Source of the DNA: Bdellovibrionales bacterium
Lineage (GTDB): Bacteria > Bdellovibrionota > UBA1018
Assembly (NCBI GenBank): GCA_947380295.1
Contig: CANCQK010000001.1
Coordinates: 124,001 to 188,000, forward strand
Direction of reading: 5' to 3'
Length of the DNA stretch: 64,000 bases
Below, in pieces: positions 35,711 through 44,845 of this stretch. Within the stretch, counting starts at the first letter, position 1, and each line of letters starts with the position of its first letter. The notes below the pieces were generated by a model. That model was not told where the DNA came from and did no database searches. It was given only the letters and a program-made list of their open reading frames with translations. A program made the position numbers and the translations under genes.

Positions 35711-36460
35711 ATGGAACCTATTCATGTGTTGGTAATTGAACCTGAACAAAGCACTCGAGAACAATTGAAGACTGCTCTTCAGCTCAACGGGCAAGTGGAA
35801 CTCCACTTGAGTTCATCAGCCGAAGGTGCTGCTGAAATGCTGACCCGTCGAAACGAATGGGCGTTGATTGTGTTGAATGTCTGGTTGCCTGGTAGAGACG
35901 CTTTTTCACTCATTCAAGAATGGAAACAAAGAAACCCAAAAACTCAATTTATCCTACTCAGTCAAGATGCAAGCAAAGATGAGCTGGTGAAGGCGCTTCG
36001 ATTGGGAGTGACTGATTATTTTGAGAAGCCTTTCGCTTTGGCTGAGTTGAGGGGTGCAGCTGAACATGCAATTCATAAATATTTAGAAGTTGCTCCTGTG
36101 ATCTCGATTCGACGGGATCGGAGTCCTGATTACCGGGAGCCGAGAGCGGAATCGACAGAGTCGACTCCCTCCGAAACGTCGCAAGTCATCTACCTCAAGA
36201 ACCCACGTATGTCGTCTGATCTTGAGGAGTCGATTGATTTGCCGACAACTGTTGCCACGACCTTGGCTAGCTATACATTGATGAAGAAAAAATGGATTGA
36301 GAGTTTTGAGGTCGATTATCTTTCTCAACTCTTGAACCACCATAGCGGAAACGTTTCCGCAGCGGCTCGCGCAGCTCGATTGGATCGGAGTAATTTTTTA
36401 AGATTGCTTAGAAAGTACGGTCTTAAAGCTGAGGCTTACCGAGCTAAACTGGCTGCTTGA
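35711..36460 (+). CDS. Response-regulator-like protein with Fis-type HTH and non-phosphorylatable receiver
   Basis: 249 aa. The receiver (1-125) has Asn56 where the phospho-Asp should be (VLNVWLPGRD), and EPE in place of the acidic DD pair, but keeps the Lys in DYFEKPF. The C-terminal Fis-type helix-turn-helix (SGNVSAAARAARLDRSNFLRLLRKYG) is intact. There is no AAA+ domain, so the architecture is NtrC without the ATPase, as in RegA/ActR. It likely binds DNA independently of phosphorylation. First gene of a three-gene operon. Confidence 0.85.
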   Translation: MEPIHVLVIEPEQSTREQLKTALQLNGQVELHLSSSAEGAAEMLTRRNEWALIVLNVWLPGRDAFSLIQEWKQRNPKTQFILLSQDASKDELVKALRLGVTDYFEKPFALAELRGAAEHAIHKYLEVAPVISIRRDRSPDYREPRAESTESTPSETSQVIYLKNPRMSSDLEESIDLPTTVATTLASYTLMKKKWIESFEVDYLSQLLNHHSGNVSAAARAARLDRSNFLRLLRKYGLKAEAYRAKLAA

Positions 36461-36478
36461 TGGCGGAGGAATTTTTTC

Positions 36479-36919
36479 ATGGCTGCTGACAGGAACGAAG
36501 CTGAGAAAAATCCCTTTTTTAAAATTGACGATCTCAGAAGTATTCAGTTGTCGATTCAAGGTAAAAACTCTACATCGAGGATGCCGTTTGATGAGGGAGT
36601 ACTTCGATTAACTGAAGTTTTTGAGGATGGTATTTGGATCGAAGCGCCCATTCGTTCTTGTTCGATTGGGCATTCTTTAGTTCTTGATATTCAGGCTAGA
36701 AAGGCTTCGAAGAAGTCTGCAGAAAAGCTTGAGAGCAAGATTCATGTGCTCGGTGTAATTGCTGAGGTTGATACCGATGCAGCAGGGGCAAAAAAAGGAG
36801 TTCAGCATGTAAAAGTTCGATTTAAAGAGTTTTCAATTAAAGATTGGAAAGCTCTTTTGAAGTTCCTTTCTGAAAAGCAATTTAATCTCAATCTGCTAAT
36901 GAAGAGGACTAGAAAGTAG
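36479..36919 (+). CDS. Possible divergent PilZ-like protein
   Basis: 146 aa, starting 18 nt after the previous stop. The order of predicted strands (SIQLSIQG, VLRLTEVFEDGIWIEAP, LVLDIQA, HVLGVIAEV, VKVRFKEFS) resembles a PilZ beta-barrel. The RxxxR and D/NxSxxG c-di-GMP-binding motifs are not visible, so binding is doubtful. It lies between two receiver-containing proteins and is probably part of their pathway. Otherwise unrecognised. Confidence 0.4.
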   Translation: MAADRNEAEKNPFFKIDDLRSIQLSIQGKNSTSRMPFDEGVLRLTEVFEDGIWIEAPIRSCSIGHSLVLDIQARKASKKSAEKLESKIHVLGVIAEVDTDAAGAKKGVQHVKVRFKEFSIKDWKALLKFLSEKQFNLNLLMKRTRK

Positions 36920-36938
36920 TTCTAGCTGGAATTGATTT

Positions 36939-38264
36939 ATGAAGAAAGCTGAAGAACAAAATCTTGCCGAGTTCTTGAAATCTGCAAGAATTGTGATTTC
37001 TGTGACTCCTGCTAGCAGTGGCAGAGAGCTGAGAAAGCTTTTTTTGAAAATAGGTGCTCTACCGAATCAAGTGATCGCTACGGAAAATTTTGAAGAGGCA
37101 AAAAAAGAGGTCTCATCTAGTCCAACTCATATTTTCATAGTTGAGATGGATTTCGGCGAAAAAAGTGGACTGGATTTAATCGAATATCAGGAGAAGAACT
37201 TTAAAAACCGAAGTGAAATTGCCACGATTGTGGTGACATCAGGCCCCAGTAATGCTTCGATAGGGATGATGGCTGAAGCCAATGTGGATGCCGTACTGTT
37301 GAGGCCACTGACATTTGATAATTTTAAACAAGCTGTTGATCAGGCTCTTGAAAATAAGATGAGTCCTTCGCCCTATTGGCGACTCCTTGAAGAGGCTAAA
37401 GTTTTTTTTAATTCAAATCAGTTCGAAAAAGCAGTTCCAATCTTCGAGGAGTCTAAATCAAAGCACCCAAAGCCGACACTTGCATTTTATTACCTAGGTC
37501 TGATCCATAGGACAAAAAACGAGATTTCCGAAACGATTCGGTGCTTTGAGGAGGGTTTGAGATTAGATCCAAAGGACTATCGATGTTTAATTGGGATGTT
37601 GGACACACGGATTCAACGCCTAGAATGGGATGAGGCATATAAAGCCGCTACCCGATTTCATGCTGATTACCCCGTGAGTTTGAAGCGAATCCCAGGTTTG
37701 GTGAGACTTTCAGTTCACTGTGGAAAGTACCCAGATATTTTAGATTACTATAAAATTTTTAAGGATATTGAGAAAAGAGATCCAATGCTCTGTCGAGTGG
37801 TCGTCGCTGGGATGCTCATCTGTGCGAAGTTCCTTTTCAAAAAACCGGATGCCCTGGCTAGTCTTAAGGTTTTGAAGGACGCTGCAAAAATTTCATCAGA
37901 GTGTGGCACGCTTCAGGCCGATGTCCTTCGTTATTTTGTTCAGCTTGGGTATTATCTCGAAGGGATGGAATTCTTGCCAAAGATTCCTCAGGATCTCCGT
38001 CGGAAACCAGAGATTCGGCTTCTTTGTCTCGAATTGTATAGTTTAGCTGGTCAAGATGAACTGGTCCTGCAAGAGGGGGCTGAACTCCTGAAGCTGGAGA
38101 TCAAAACGGAAAAAGTGTATCAGCTTTTAACCTCATCCTCTCAGAAGCTAAATCGTTCCGATGAGTCCATCGTTCAGTTGCTGCGAGAGAATAGTCAGGT
38201 TCCGCAAGTGGATCAGTCGACAGCCGAAAAAGTTGGGTGGTTTAAAGGTTTATTGAAGCGGTAA
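36939..38264 (+). CDS. Degenerate receiver fused to TPR repeats
   Basis: 441 aa. The N-terminal receiver (about 15-135) has Glu69 at the phosphoacceptor position (IVEMDFGEKSG), lacks the acidic DD pair, and has Arg in place of the conserved Lys (LLRPLTF). Tetratricopeptide-type helices follow from ~150 (FNSNQFEKAVPIFEESKSKHP, AFYYLGLIHRTKNEISETIRCFEEGLRLDP). It has no output domain, so it is probably a scaffold or protein-interaction partner of the first gene of the operon. It is followed by a terminator-like hairpin. Confidence 0.8.
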   Translation: MKKAEEQNLAEFLKSARIVISVTPASSGRELRKLFLKIGALPNQVIATENFEEAKKEVSSSPTHIFIVEMDFGEKSGLDLIEYQEKNFKNRSEIATIVVTSGPSNASIGMMAEANVDAVLLRPLTFDNFKQAVDQALENKMSPSPYWRLLEEAKVFFNSNQFEKAVPIFEESKSKHPKPTLAFYYLGLIHRTKNEISETIRCFEEGLRLDPKDYRCLIGMLDTRIQRLEWDEAYKAATRFHADYPVSLKRIPGLVRLSVHCGKYPDILDYYKIFKDIEKRDPMLCRVVVAGMLICAKFLFKKPDALASLKVLKDAAKISSECGTLQADVLRYFVQLGYYLEGMEFLPKIPQDLRRKPEIRLLCLELYSLAGQDELVLQEGAELLKLEIKTEKVYQLLTSSSQKLNRSDESIVQLLRENSQVPQVDQSTAEKVGWFKGLLKR

Positions 38265-38289
38265 GGAAAGTTAGAACCCCAAAAACAAT

Positions 38290-38322
38290 AAAGGACCCAA
38301 AGGCAGAGCCTCTGGGTCCTTT
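38290..38322. terminator. Hairpin terminator after the pseudo-receiver operon
   Basis: Perfect 10-bp stem AAAGGACCCA / TGGGTCCTTT with a 13-nt loop, 25 nt after the operon's last stop. The T-run on the + strand is short; on the - strand it is followed by TATTGTTTTTG, so it could also stop transcripts leaving fabI. Between it and fabI lies a run of ten G (38353-38362). Confidence 0.7.
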
Positions 38323-38500
38323 ACAGCCACGGGAACCTCATTCAGTGTGTGTGGGGGGGGGGAAGTGGGGCACCCGTGGAAAACGTCAAATTGTGAAAAC
38401 GTTATATAGCGATTCGAAGTCCGTGGCAAGAGAAAAATTAAAAAATTCTCTCCCCGGCGATCCTATCGTCTTGATGGGCTTTTTTTGAGCTCTTAGCCTC

Positions 38501-39286
38501 TTAGGCGCCCATGATGTGGGCACCGCTATCGACATAAAGAGTACATCCAGTCATGTGCTTTCCAAGAGGGGAGCACAGAAATGCCGCCAAAGCGCCGACA
38601 TCCTCGGCTGAAATCGTCTCATGGAGGGGGGTTTTTTGCTCAGCTGCAGCTAGCATCGTCCTGAAATCTCGAATCCCCGCCGCCGCCAGGGTCTTAACTG
38701 GGCCTGCAGAGATGGCATTGACGCGGATTTTCTTGGTTCCTAGGTCGTAAGCCAAGTACCTGACTGAGGCCTCGAGGGCGGCTTTTGCGACGCCCATGAC
38801 GTTATAGTTAGGGACAACTTTCTCAGCGCCGTAGTAGGAGAGGGTGACGATTGAGCCATTGCGACCTTCCATTAAAGGCTCTGCGCGTTTCGCGGTAGCT
38901 ACGAGACTGTAAGCACTGATGTCCATAGCCATTTTGAATCCTTCACGAGAGGTATTTACAAAGCGACCCTCGAGGTCCTCTTTATTTGCAAAAGCAACCG
39001 AGTGAATCAAGTAGTCAAGATGACCCCAGCGATCTTTCACTTGCTGGAACAAGGCATCGAGTTGCTGATCATCAGCTACGTTACAAGGAGCGATGATTTC
39101 AGCTTGAACTGATTCGGCTAAGGGCCGCACCCGTCTCTCAAGAGCGTCACCTAGGTAGGTGAATGCAAGTTGAGCTCCGCCTTCGTGAAGATGTTGGGCG
39201 ATCGACCAGGCAAGACTGCGTTCGTTAGCAACACCTAAGATCAGAGCTTTTTTACCTTCGAAAGGTTTTCCAGATAGAATGGCCAT
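38501..39286 (-). CDS. fabI: Enoyl-[acyl-carrier-protein] reductase FabI
   Basis: Last step of fatty-acid elongation, NADH-dependent. About 261 aa from the ATG preceded by AGGAG (MAILSGKPFEGKKALILGV). Short-chain dehydrogenase fold with the GVANERSLAW nucleotide-binding segment; catalytic Tyr and Lys in YNVMGVAK; SAGPVKTLAA near the substrate loop. Longer in-frame openings upstream add a basic non-conserved leader. Confidence 0.94.
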   Translation of the reverse strand: MAILSGKPFEGKKALILGVANERSLAWSIAQHLHEGGAQLAFTYLGDALERRVRPLAESVQAEIIAPCNVADDQQLDALFQQVKDRWGHLDYLIHSVAFANKEDLEGRFVNTSREGFKMAMDISAYSLVATAKRAEPLMEGRNGSIVTLSYYGAEKVVPNYNVMGVAKAALEASVRYLAYDLGTKKIRVNAISAGPVKTLAAAGIRDFRTMLAAAEQKTPLHETISAEDVGALAAFLCSPLGKHMTGCTLYVDSGAHIMGA

Positions 39287-39415
39287 AGTTCTCCTCGATT
39301 TCTTTGGAGTTTTATAAGCTTGTAGAGATTTGGAAAGCAAGGGGGAAGTGAACATTGGTTTTGGTTGCATTTTCACTAAAAAAGATTAGGTTGATCGCCA
39401 GGCGGAGTTCAAACT

Positions 39416-40675
39416 ATGGCACTCGTGGTTCAAAAGTTTGGCGGTACCTCAGTAGGATCAATCGAGAGAATTCAGCATGTTGCCCGATTGGCACTGGATT
39501 CCCAAGCTCGAGGGGATGATGTCGTTCTAGTGGTGTCGGCCATGTCCGGCGAAACGAATCGCTTGGTTGAGCTGGCCATGCAGATCCGCCCGATTCCCTT
39601 TTCTCAAGAATATGACTTATTGATTTCTAGTGGTGAACAGATCGCAGTGGGTTTGGTAACTCTTGCGATTAATACCGAAGCTGAAAAACGGGGATGGCTC
39701 AAAAAAGGTGAGATCGCAGCAAAGGGGTTGCTGGGCTATCAGGTTGGAATTTTTACAGACAGCATCTTCTCTAAGGCTCGAATTCAGGGCATTGATACGA
39801 CTCGATTGAAAAGTCTGATCTCAAATCGAGTGATTCCCGTGATCGCGGGTTTTCAAGGGGTTGACCCCGAGAGTAATATTACGACTTTGGGTCGGGGCGG
39901 TTCAGATACGAGTGCAGTGGCTATTGCCGCGGCTCTAAAGGCAGATGATTGTGAAATTTACACCGACGTCGATGGAGTTTATACCACCGATCCTCGACTT
40001 TGCTCGGATGCCAAAAAGCTCGACCGAATTTCTTACGAAGAGATGATGGAGTTGGCGAGCTTAGGAGCCAAAGTGCTACAAATCCGTTCAGTCGAGTTGG
40101 CGGCCAAATATCGGCTGCCTTTGCATGTGCGTTCAAGTTTTAGTTCAGTGGAGGGTACGCGAGTGGTTTCTCAAGATCTTTTAGGTGAGCAAATGGAGCA
40201 GGTGGTCGTTTCAGGCGTTGCTGCCGATGGGGCCCAGGTGAAAATGACCTTGCAAAACTTGACTGAGGGGCCTGGGGTTGCCGCGAAGATTTTTGGTGCA
40301 CTTTCTCGGGCCTCAATTGTCGTGGACGTAATTATTCAGGATATTCCAGCTAGCGGAATGCTGACCATCAGTTTTACTGTGGGTCGAGTCGATCATCTCA
40401 AAGCACGTGAAGTGCTTGAAGATCTCAAAGAACAATCGCTCCCTTCCATGAGAATCGCTGAAGAGGGCGATCTCGCCAAGGTCAGTGTGGTCGGCGTCGG
40501 GATGCAACATCATCCGGGTGTAGCTTCTAAGATGTTTCAGCTTCTCGCGGATGCAGGGATTAGTATTAAGCTAATCACCACTTCAGAAATTAAAATTTCG
40601 TGCCTGATTGCAGCGGATCAGATGAAGCAGGCTGTTGAATGTCTGCATCGAGGTTTTGAGCTTCACAGAATTTGA
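39416..40675 (+). CDS. lysC: Aspartate kinase
   Basis: Phosphorylates aspartate, the first step to lysine, threonine, methionine and diaminopimelate. 419 aa. KFGGTSVGS at the N-terminus, GRGGSDTSAVAIAAAL and EIYTDVDGVYTTDPR in the kinase domain, then two ACT domains (from ~270) for feedback control. This is the monofunctional LysC type. I looked for a lysine riboswitch in the 129-nt leader and saw none. Its 3' end overlaps a convergent gene by 13 nt. Confidence 0.95.
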   Translation: MALVVQKFGGTSVGSIERIQHVARLALDSQARGDDVVLVVSAMSGETNRLVELAMQIRPIPFSQEYDLLISSGEQIAVGLVTLAINTEAEKRGWLKKGEIAAKGLLGYQVGIFTDSIFSKARIQGIDTTRLKSLISNRVIPVIAGFQGVDPESNITTLGRGGSDTSAVAIAAALKADDCEIYTDVDGVYTTDPRLCSDAKKLDRISYEEMMELASLGAKVLQIRSVELAAKYRLPLHVRSSFSSVEGTRVVSQDLLGEQMEQVVVSGVAADGAQVKMTLQNLTEGPGVAAKIFGALSRASIVVDVIIQDIPASGMLTISFTVGRVDHLKAREVLEDLKEQSLPSMRIAEEGDLAKVSVVGVGMQHHPGVASKMFQLLADAGISIKLITTSEIKISCLIAADQMKQAVECLHRGFELHRI

Positions 40676-41424
40676 GACGGAGAGTTCTCCTCGCTCACAT
40701 CAGGCTGAAGGTTTTTTCCAAGTTCTTCCGTGATTTCCCTGAAAAATGGAATTTTTGTCTTTTCCTGGAGTGCTTTCACCTTTTCAGAAACTTCGCCTTC
40801 AAGTTGATCAATTTCGAATTCGAGCTGCTGATCCATGCGATTGAGTGTTTTTATTTTGCTAGATTTCCAACAGATTTCGAAGAACTCAATTGTAAAAATC
40901 GAACAGGTTATTGCGTAAATGACCGACAAGTGATCCTGGCTTGTCGATAAAGAGCCGATGTAAAAAGGAGATCTCGGGTCATGCAAGAAGGCCAAGAAGA
41001 GGAAAATCTGAGCGACTATCTTTTGACCTCTCCAATGGCCTTTGTCCTTTAAGGGATGCGCCTGGAGGATGAGGTCTTGACGTTTCAGTAGAAGGGCTGC
41101 CTTAAGTTGGTTATTTTTTAGGATCTGCCGAAGATTCGACTCTAGATTGAGGGACTCGGGAGCTATGTGCACCAAACGATAAAGGATCTCAATGATTTCC
41201 TGGGTTTTTGACGTCTCGTAGTCAACTCGAGAGAGCGCAGTCTCCATGAGGTAGGAGTCCTCAGTTGAGAGCGAATCCAGGATTTGAAGGGATCGGTAAA
41301 CTTCTTGGAGTTGATCCCGGTGCGAGAGCGATTCCAGGTCATTTGCAAAAGTCTTCAGGTTCGGCGTGAGGACAAGGCAGATGCTCAGGGCTGCTACCCA
41401 CCGTTGAATGGCAATTTTTCGCAT
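40663..41424 (-). CDS. Exported protein of unknown function
   Basis: About 253 aa from the ATG giving MRKIAIQRWVAALSICLVL, a Sec signal peptide with likely cleavage after TFA. The mature part is helical and charged, with one hydrophobic stretch (VIYAITCSIFTIEFFEICW) that may cross the membrane and a C-terminal coiled coil (MDQQLEFEIDQLEGEVSEKVKALQ). No family recognised. It is divergent from the RING-finger gene, 83 nt away. Confidence 0.5.
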   Translation of the reverse strand: MRKIAIQRWVAALSICLVLTPNLKTFANDLESLSHRDQLQEVYRSLQILDSLSTEDSYLMETALSRVDYETSKTQEIIEILYRLVHIAPESLNLESNLRQILKNNQLKAALLLKRQDLILQAHPLKDKGHWRGQKIVAQIFLFLAFLHDPRSPFYIGSLSTSQDHLSVIYAITCSIFTIEFFEICWKSSKIKTLNRMDQQLEFEIDQLEGEVSEKVKALQEKTKIPFFREITEELGKNLQPDVSEENSPSQIL

Positions 41425-41507
41425 AGGGGCTAGCAATATAATTTTGTCAGGCAATTAGGAAGTGTTAAACCAGAGCGAATTTAGAAATTTGACTGAGGAG
41501 TTTGAGT

Positions 41508-42356
41508 TTGAATTCGATTGGGTTGAAGTTGGCCTGCGCCGCGAGTTTATTTTTGGGTCATGAGATGGTCTGGGCTTCCGATCATTGTCTCGATCATTTT
41601 GATGATCGAAAGCCCTGTCATGGGCAAGAAGGACACTGTATTTATAATCCTGACGGAACACCGGGAGGATTTGTGGCAGAAACTGCGCAGGTGAGCTGGA
41701 CTCGTTATTGGTTTCAAAAGAACCAGGATTTTTACCTCGATCCGAGTGCTGCCGTTTGTGATTCTGCTGTAGTGAAAGATGCGCATGTGGAAGCTGGCGC
41801 CCGTATCTTTGAACATGCCCGAGTTCTCAAGGGAGCCAATGTGGAAGAAGATGCTCGAGTGTTTGGGCACGCTCTGGTTTTTGGCGGAGGGGTGGTTTTT
41901 GAATTTGAGACGCTCAGGGGGTTTGACGTTCGGGTAGGCGGTCATGCGCCGATTCAGTTAGAAATGAGGCGTGTCCAAAAAAGAAATCAAGAAGCAGCGA
42001 GCCTTCTTTTAGAGTGTGCTGAAAAGCCAGAGTCCAGCGAAAAGAATTTAGAGTTTTGTAAGTCCGTGAGACGGGTGATGCAAGCACTGAACTCTCACGA
42101 CACGATTGTGGAGTTGAATCGAGTTTTAAATGACCATTCAGAAACAGGGACTAGTAGAGTTTACCTTTGTGACTATTGTTTAGTTTGCCATGAAGATTTT
42201 TCTACAGAAACTTCTGAACAAAATCAGCCGACTCCACTCGTGCAAATGATTCATTGTGGTCATTACTTTCATGAAAAGTGTGTGCAAAGATGGTTTAGAA
42301 AAAGTCAGTTTTGTCCGCTTTGTAAAGAAGAAGTTGAAGGTTCAGATATTAGGTGA
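41508..42356 (+). CDS. Exported protein with beta-helix-like repeats and a C-terminal RING-H2 finger
   Basis: About 282 aa. The second of two in-frame TTG codons is preferred because GAGGAG lies 7 nt upstream. A Sec signal (GLKLACAASLFLGHEMVWAS) is followed by a small Cys/His patch. Residues ~84-135 look like hexapeptide left-handed beta-helix turns (VVKDAHVEAGARIFEHARVL in part). The C-terminus is a full RING-H2: C226-x2-C229-x22-C252-x-H254-x2-H257-x2-C260-x10-C271-x2-C274 (numbered from the first TTG). V228, W264 and P272 sit at positions that contact E2 enzymes in eukaryotic RINGs. This is a ubiquitin-ligase-type domain in a bacterial exported protein. Ligase activity is inference. xthA follows 8 nt downstream. 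Confidence 0.75.
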   Translation: MNSIGLKLACAASLFLGHEMVWASDHCLDHFDDRKPCHGQEGHCIYNPDGTPGGFVAETAQVSWTRYWFQKNQDFYLDPSAAVCDSAVVKDAHVEAGARIFEHARVLKGANVEEDARVFGHALVFGGGVVFEFETLRGFDVRVGGHAPIQLEMRRVQKRNQEAASLLLECAEKPESSEKNLEFCKSVRRVMQALNSHDTIVELNRVLNDHSETGTSRVYLCDYCLVCHEDFSTETSEQNQPTPLVQMIHCGHYFHEKCVQRWFRKSQFCPLCKEEVEGSDIR

Positions 42357-42364
42357 GGTGAGTG

Positions 42365-43126
42365 ATGAAAGTTGCGAGTTGGAATGTAAATGGGATCCGG
42401 GCTGCTGCTCGAAAAGATTTCATTCCCTGGATGGAGGGAATGGGAGCAGATGTGGTCTGTATTCAAGAGTCAAAGGCCTCACCTGATCAATTGGGAGAAG
42501 AGCTTTTGCATCCGCATGGTTACCACTCGTATTGGCATTCGGCTGAAAAAGCCGGGTACAGCGGGGTCGCGATTTATGCTAAAAAAGAGCCCCTTCAAAT
42601 CAAAATGGGGATTGATTTGCCTGAATTTGACTCTGAGGGGCGAGTCATAACGGCAGAGTTTTCGGACTTCTTCCTGGTTAATACTTATTTCCCGAACAGC
42701 CAAAGAGAGCATACTCGATTGGGGTATAAGCTTAAGTTTTGCGAAAGTATTTTTGCTTATTTAGAAGGCTTAAGATCCAAGCAAAAAAATGTGGTGATCT
42801 GCGGTGATTTTAATATTGCACACAAAACCATTGATCTTAAAAATCCAAAAACGAATGAGAATAATGCGGGTTACTTGCCTGAGGAGCGCGCTTGGATGGA
42901 GAGCTTTCTGTCCCGTGGATATGTAGACGGGTTTAGGCGATTTAATCCTCATCCGGACAATTACACTTGGTGGAGTTATCGGCCTGGAGTGCGTCAGAAG
43001 AATATCGGATGGCGGTTGGACTATTTCGTGGTTAATCAGGATTTTAAAGACCGACTGAAATCGGTGATTCACCAGCCTCAAGTTTTGGGGTCGGACCATT
43101 GTCCCGTGGTGATGGAGCTTCGCTGA
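42365..43126 (+). CDS. xthA: Exodeoxyribonuclease III (AP endonuclease)
   Basis: Base-excision repair nuclease. 254 aa counting the GTG one codon earlier; the ATG at 42365 with GAGGTGAG upstream is preferred. SWNVNGIRA, IQESKA with the metal-binding Glu, GDFNIAHKTIDL and GSDHCPV with the catalytic Asp-His are all present. It lies 8 nt after the RING-protein stop, so the two may share a transcript although they are functionally unrelated. Confidence 0.94.
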   Translation: MKVASWNVNGIRAAARKDFIPWMEGMGADVVCIQESKASPDQLGEELLHPHGYHSYWHSAEKAGYSGVAIYAKKEPLQIKMGIDLPEFDSEGRVITAEFSDFFLVNTYFPNSQREHTRLGYKLKFCESIFAYLEGLRSKQKNVVICGDFNIAHKTIDLKNPKTNENNAGYLPEERAWMESFLSRGYVDGFRRFNPHPDNYTWWSYRPGVRQKNIGWRLDYFVVNQDFKDRLKSVIHQPQVLGSDHCPVVMELR

Positions 43127-43195
43127 TTCGAGTTCGGGAGATCGGCAATTTTTCCAGGCTTGATTATTTCGCTTAAAAATTAGATAAATTGAGAG

Positions 43196-44779
43196 ATGAT
43201 GAGAAAAAGAATAGTCTTCCTCGCTTTTCTTCTCGGCTTCTTTACTCTTAGTTCCACTAGTTTCGCTGCGTTCCATCGACCAAAACTCATTGTTCTCGTT
43301 GTGATTGATCAGTTCAGAGCTGATTATCTGACCCGGTTTGAGTCTCAGTTCCTCCCTCCGATTCAAAAAGACGGTAAGTTGGGTGGATTTCGTTACTTGA
43401 TGACTCACGGAGCTTATTTTCCCCAGGCCAAGTATGACGTCATAAACTCGGTCACTGCCGTCGGACATATGACGATCTCAACAGGCTCCTATCCCTATCA
43501 ATCGGGGATTGTCGCTAATGAATGGTTGAATCAGGATACTCAAAAAGAGATTTATTGTACGGAAGACCCCCAGTTTCCACTTTTGGGCGGAAAAGTAGAG
43601 GCCCTCAGTGAGGGACGGTCTCCTCGAAATCTCATCGGCTCCACGATTGGAGATCAGCTCAAGCTCTCTTATCCGCATTCGAAGGTACTCAGTCTGTCCA
43701 TCAAGGATAGGGCTGCAATTTTATTGGGGGGGCACACTGCTGATCTTGCGCTTTGGCTGAATCGAAAGGCAGGAGTTTGGACGAGTAGTGAGTATTATCT
43801 CCCCACTAAAAAACTCCCATCATGGGTTGAGCGGCTCAACGAGAAAACGAGGGCCTCTGGAAAACTGGTTGAGAAGCTGGGAGAGAAGTCAAAATATAAG
43901 GACTCGATTGCTTCCCCGATCGGAAACGAAATGACTGCTGAAGCTGTTGAGGCAGCGCTTTCAGCGTTCCAGCTCGGGGGGGGGAAAGATCCCGACCTTT
44001 TTGCGGTTAGCCTTTCGAGTCATGACGCTGCTGGGCATAAATACGGTCCGAACAGTGCTGAAATGGAAGAGATGACGATTTCCGATGATCGCACTCTTTC
44101 TCGGATCTTAAATGCAGTTCAGTCAACCACGCCAGGCGGGCTTAAAAATACACTGATTGTCCTGACCGGAGATCATGGTGCAGCCCCAAACGAAGAATGG
44201 TCAAAATTAATTCGGCTGCCTTATGAAAAAATTGATACGCGTCAAGCTCAGGATCAACTCAACAAGCTTTTGGAGTCTCAGTTTGGCAAGCCGAGCACTG
44301 GGTCTTGGGTCGTTGCAGAGATGGGTTTTCATTTTTATTTGAATCAGCCAGAAATTCGCAGTAAGGGATTGGACTTGGGAAAGATGGAAGCCGTTGGGAA
44401 AAGCTTTCTGAAAGCGATTCCGGGAGTGGCTCATGTTTTTACCTCTTCTGACGCTATTTCAGGTCGGCTCCCTCCCGGCAAATTCGAACGACAGATCCTG
44501 CACAGCTACTTTCCGGGGCGGAGCGGTGATCTCGTCGTGATTCCTAGGCCGTTCGTAACTCCTCTATTAGGAAATCCAAAAGCGACTACTCATGTGACGG
44601 GCTATTCTTACGATCAAACGGTGCCCATTCTCATCGCTGGGTCTCAGGTTCACTCGGGGATCTATGCGTCTCAAGCTGAAGTCATTGATATCGCTCCGAC
44701 CGTCACATTTTTGGCAGGCGTAATTGCGCCAAGTTCATCTGAGGGACGAGTGCTCTCTGAAGCGATTGATATAAAATAG
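43196..44779 (+). CDS. Exported alkaline phosphatase family protein (PafA-like)
   Basis: 527 aa with a Sec signal (IVFLAFLLGFFTLSSTSFA). Alkaline phosphatase superfamily: metal Asp in VVIDQFRADYL, nucleophile region NSVTAVGHMTISTG, HDAAGHKYGP, TGDHGAAPNE, and a late His in THVTGYSYD. This arrangement matches periplasmic PafA-type phosphatases, which release phosphate from monoesters. It contains a run of nine G (43976-43984) within LGGGKD codons. It is probably monocistronic. Confidence 0.85.
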   Translation: MMRKRIVFLAFLLGFFTLSSTSFAAFHRPKLIVLVVIDQFRADYLTRFESQFLPPIQKDGKLGGFRYLMTHGAYFPQAKYDVINSVTAVGHMTISTGSYPYQSGIVANEWLNQDTQKEIYCTEDPQFPLLGGKVEALSEGRSPRNLIGSTIGDQLKLSYPHSKVLSLSIKDRAAILLGGHTADLALWLNRKAGVWTSSEYYLPTKKLPSWVERLNEKTRASGKLVEKLGEKSKYKDSIASPIGNEMTAEAVEAALSAFQLGGGKDPDLFAVSLSSHDAAGHKYGPNSAEMEEMTISDDRTLSRILNAVQSTTPGGLKNTLIVLTGDHGAAPNEEWSKLIRLPYEKIDTRQAQDQLNKLLESQFGKPSTGSWVVAEMGFHFYLNQPEIRSKGLDLGKMEAVGKSFLKAIPGVAHVFTSSDAISGRLPPGKFERQILHSYFPGRSGDLVVIPRPFVTPLLGNPKATTHVTGYSYDQTVPILIAGSQVHSGIYASQAEVIDIAPTVTFLAGVIAPSSSEGRVLSEAIDIK

Positions 44780-44845
44780 AATCTATTTAAAAAATAATTT
44801 TGAACTCAGTGGTCTTGCCCTTATTCTATGAAATATGGGGGACCA

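Noticed and set aside
39287..39415. Lysine riboswitch upstream of lysC
   Set aside because: The 129-nt leader is too short and shows neither the conserved lysine-aptamer core nor a terminator hairpin.
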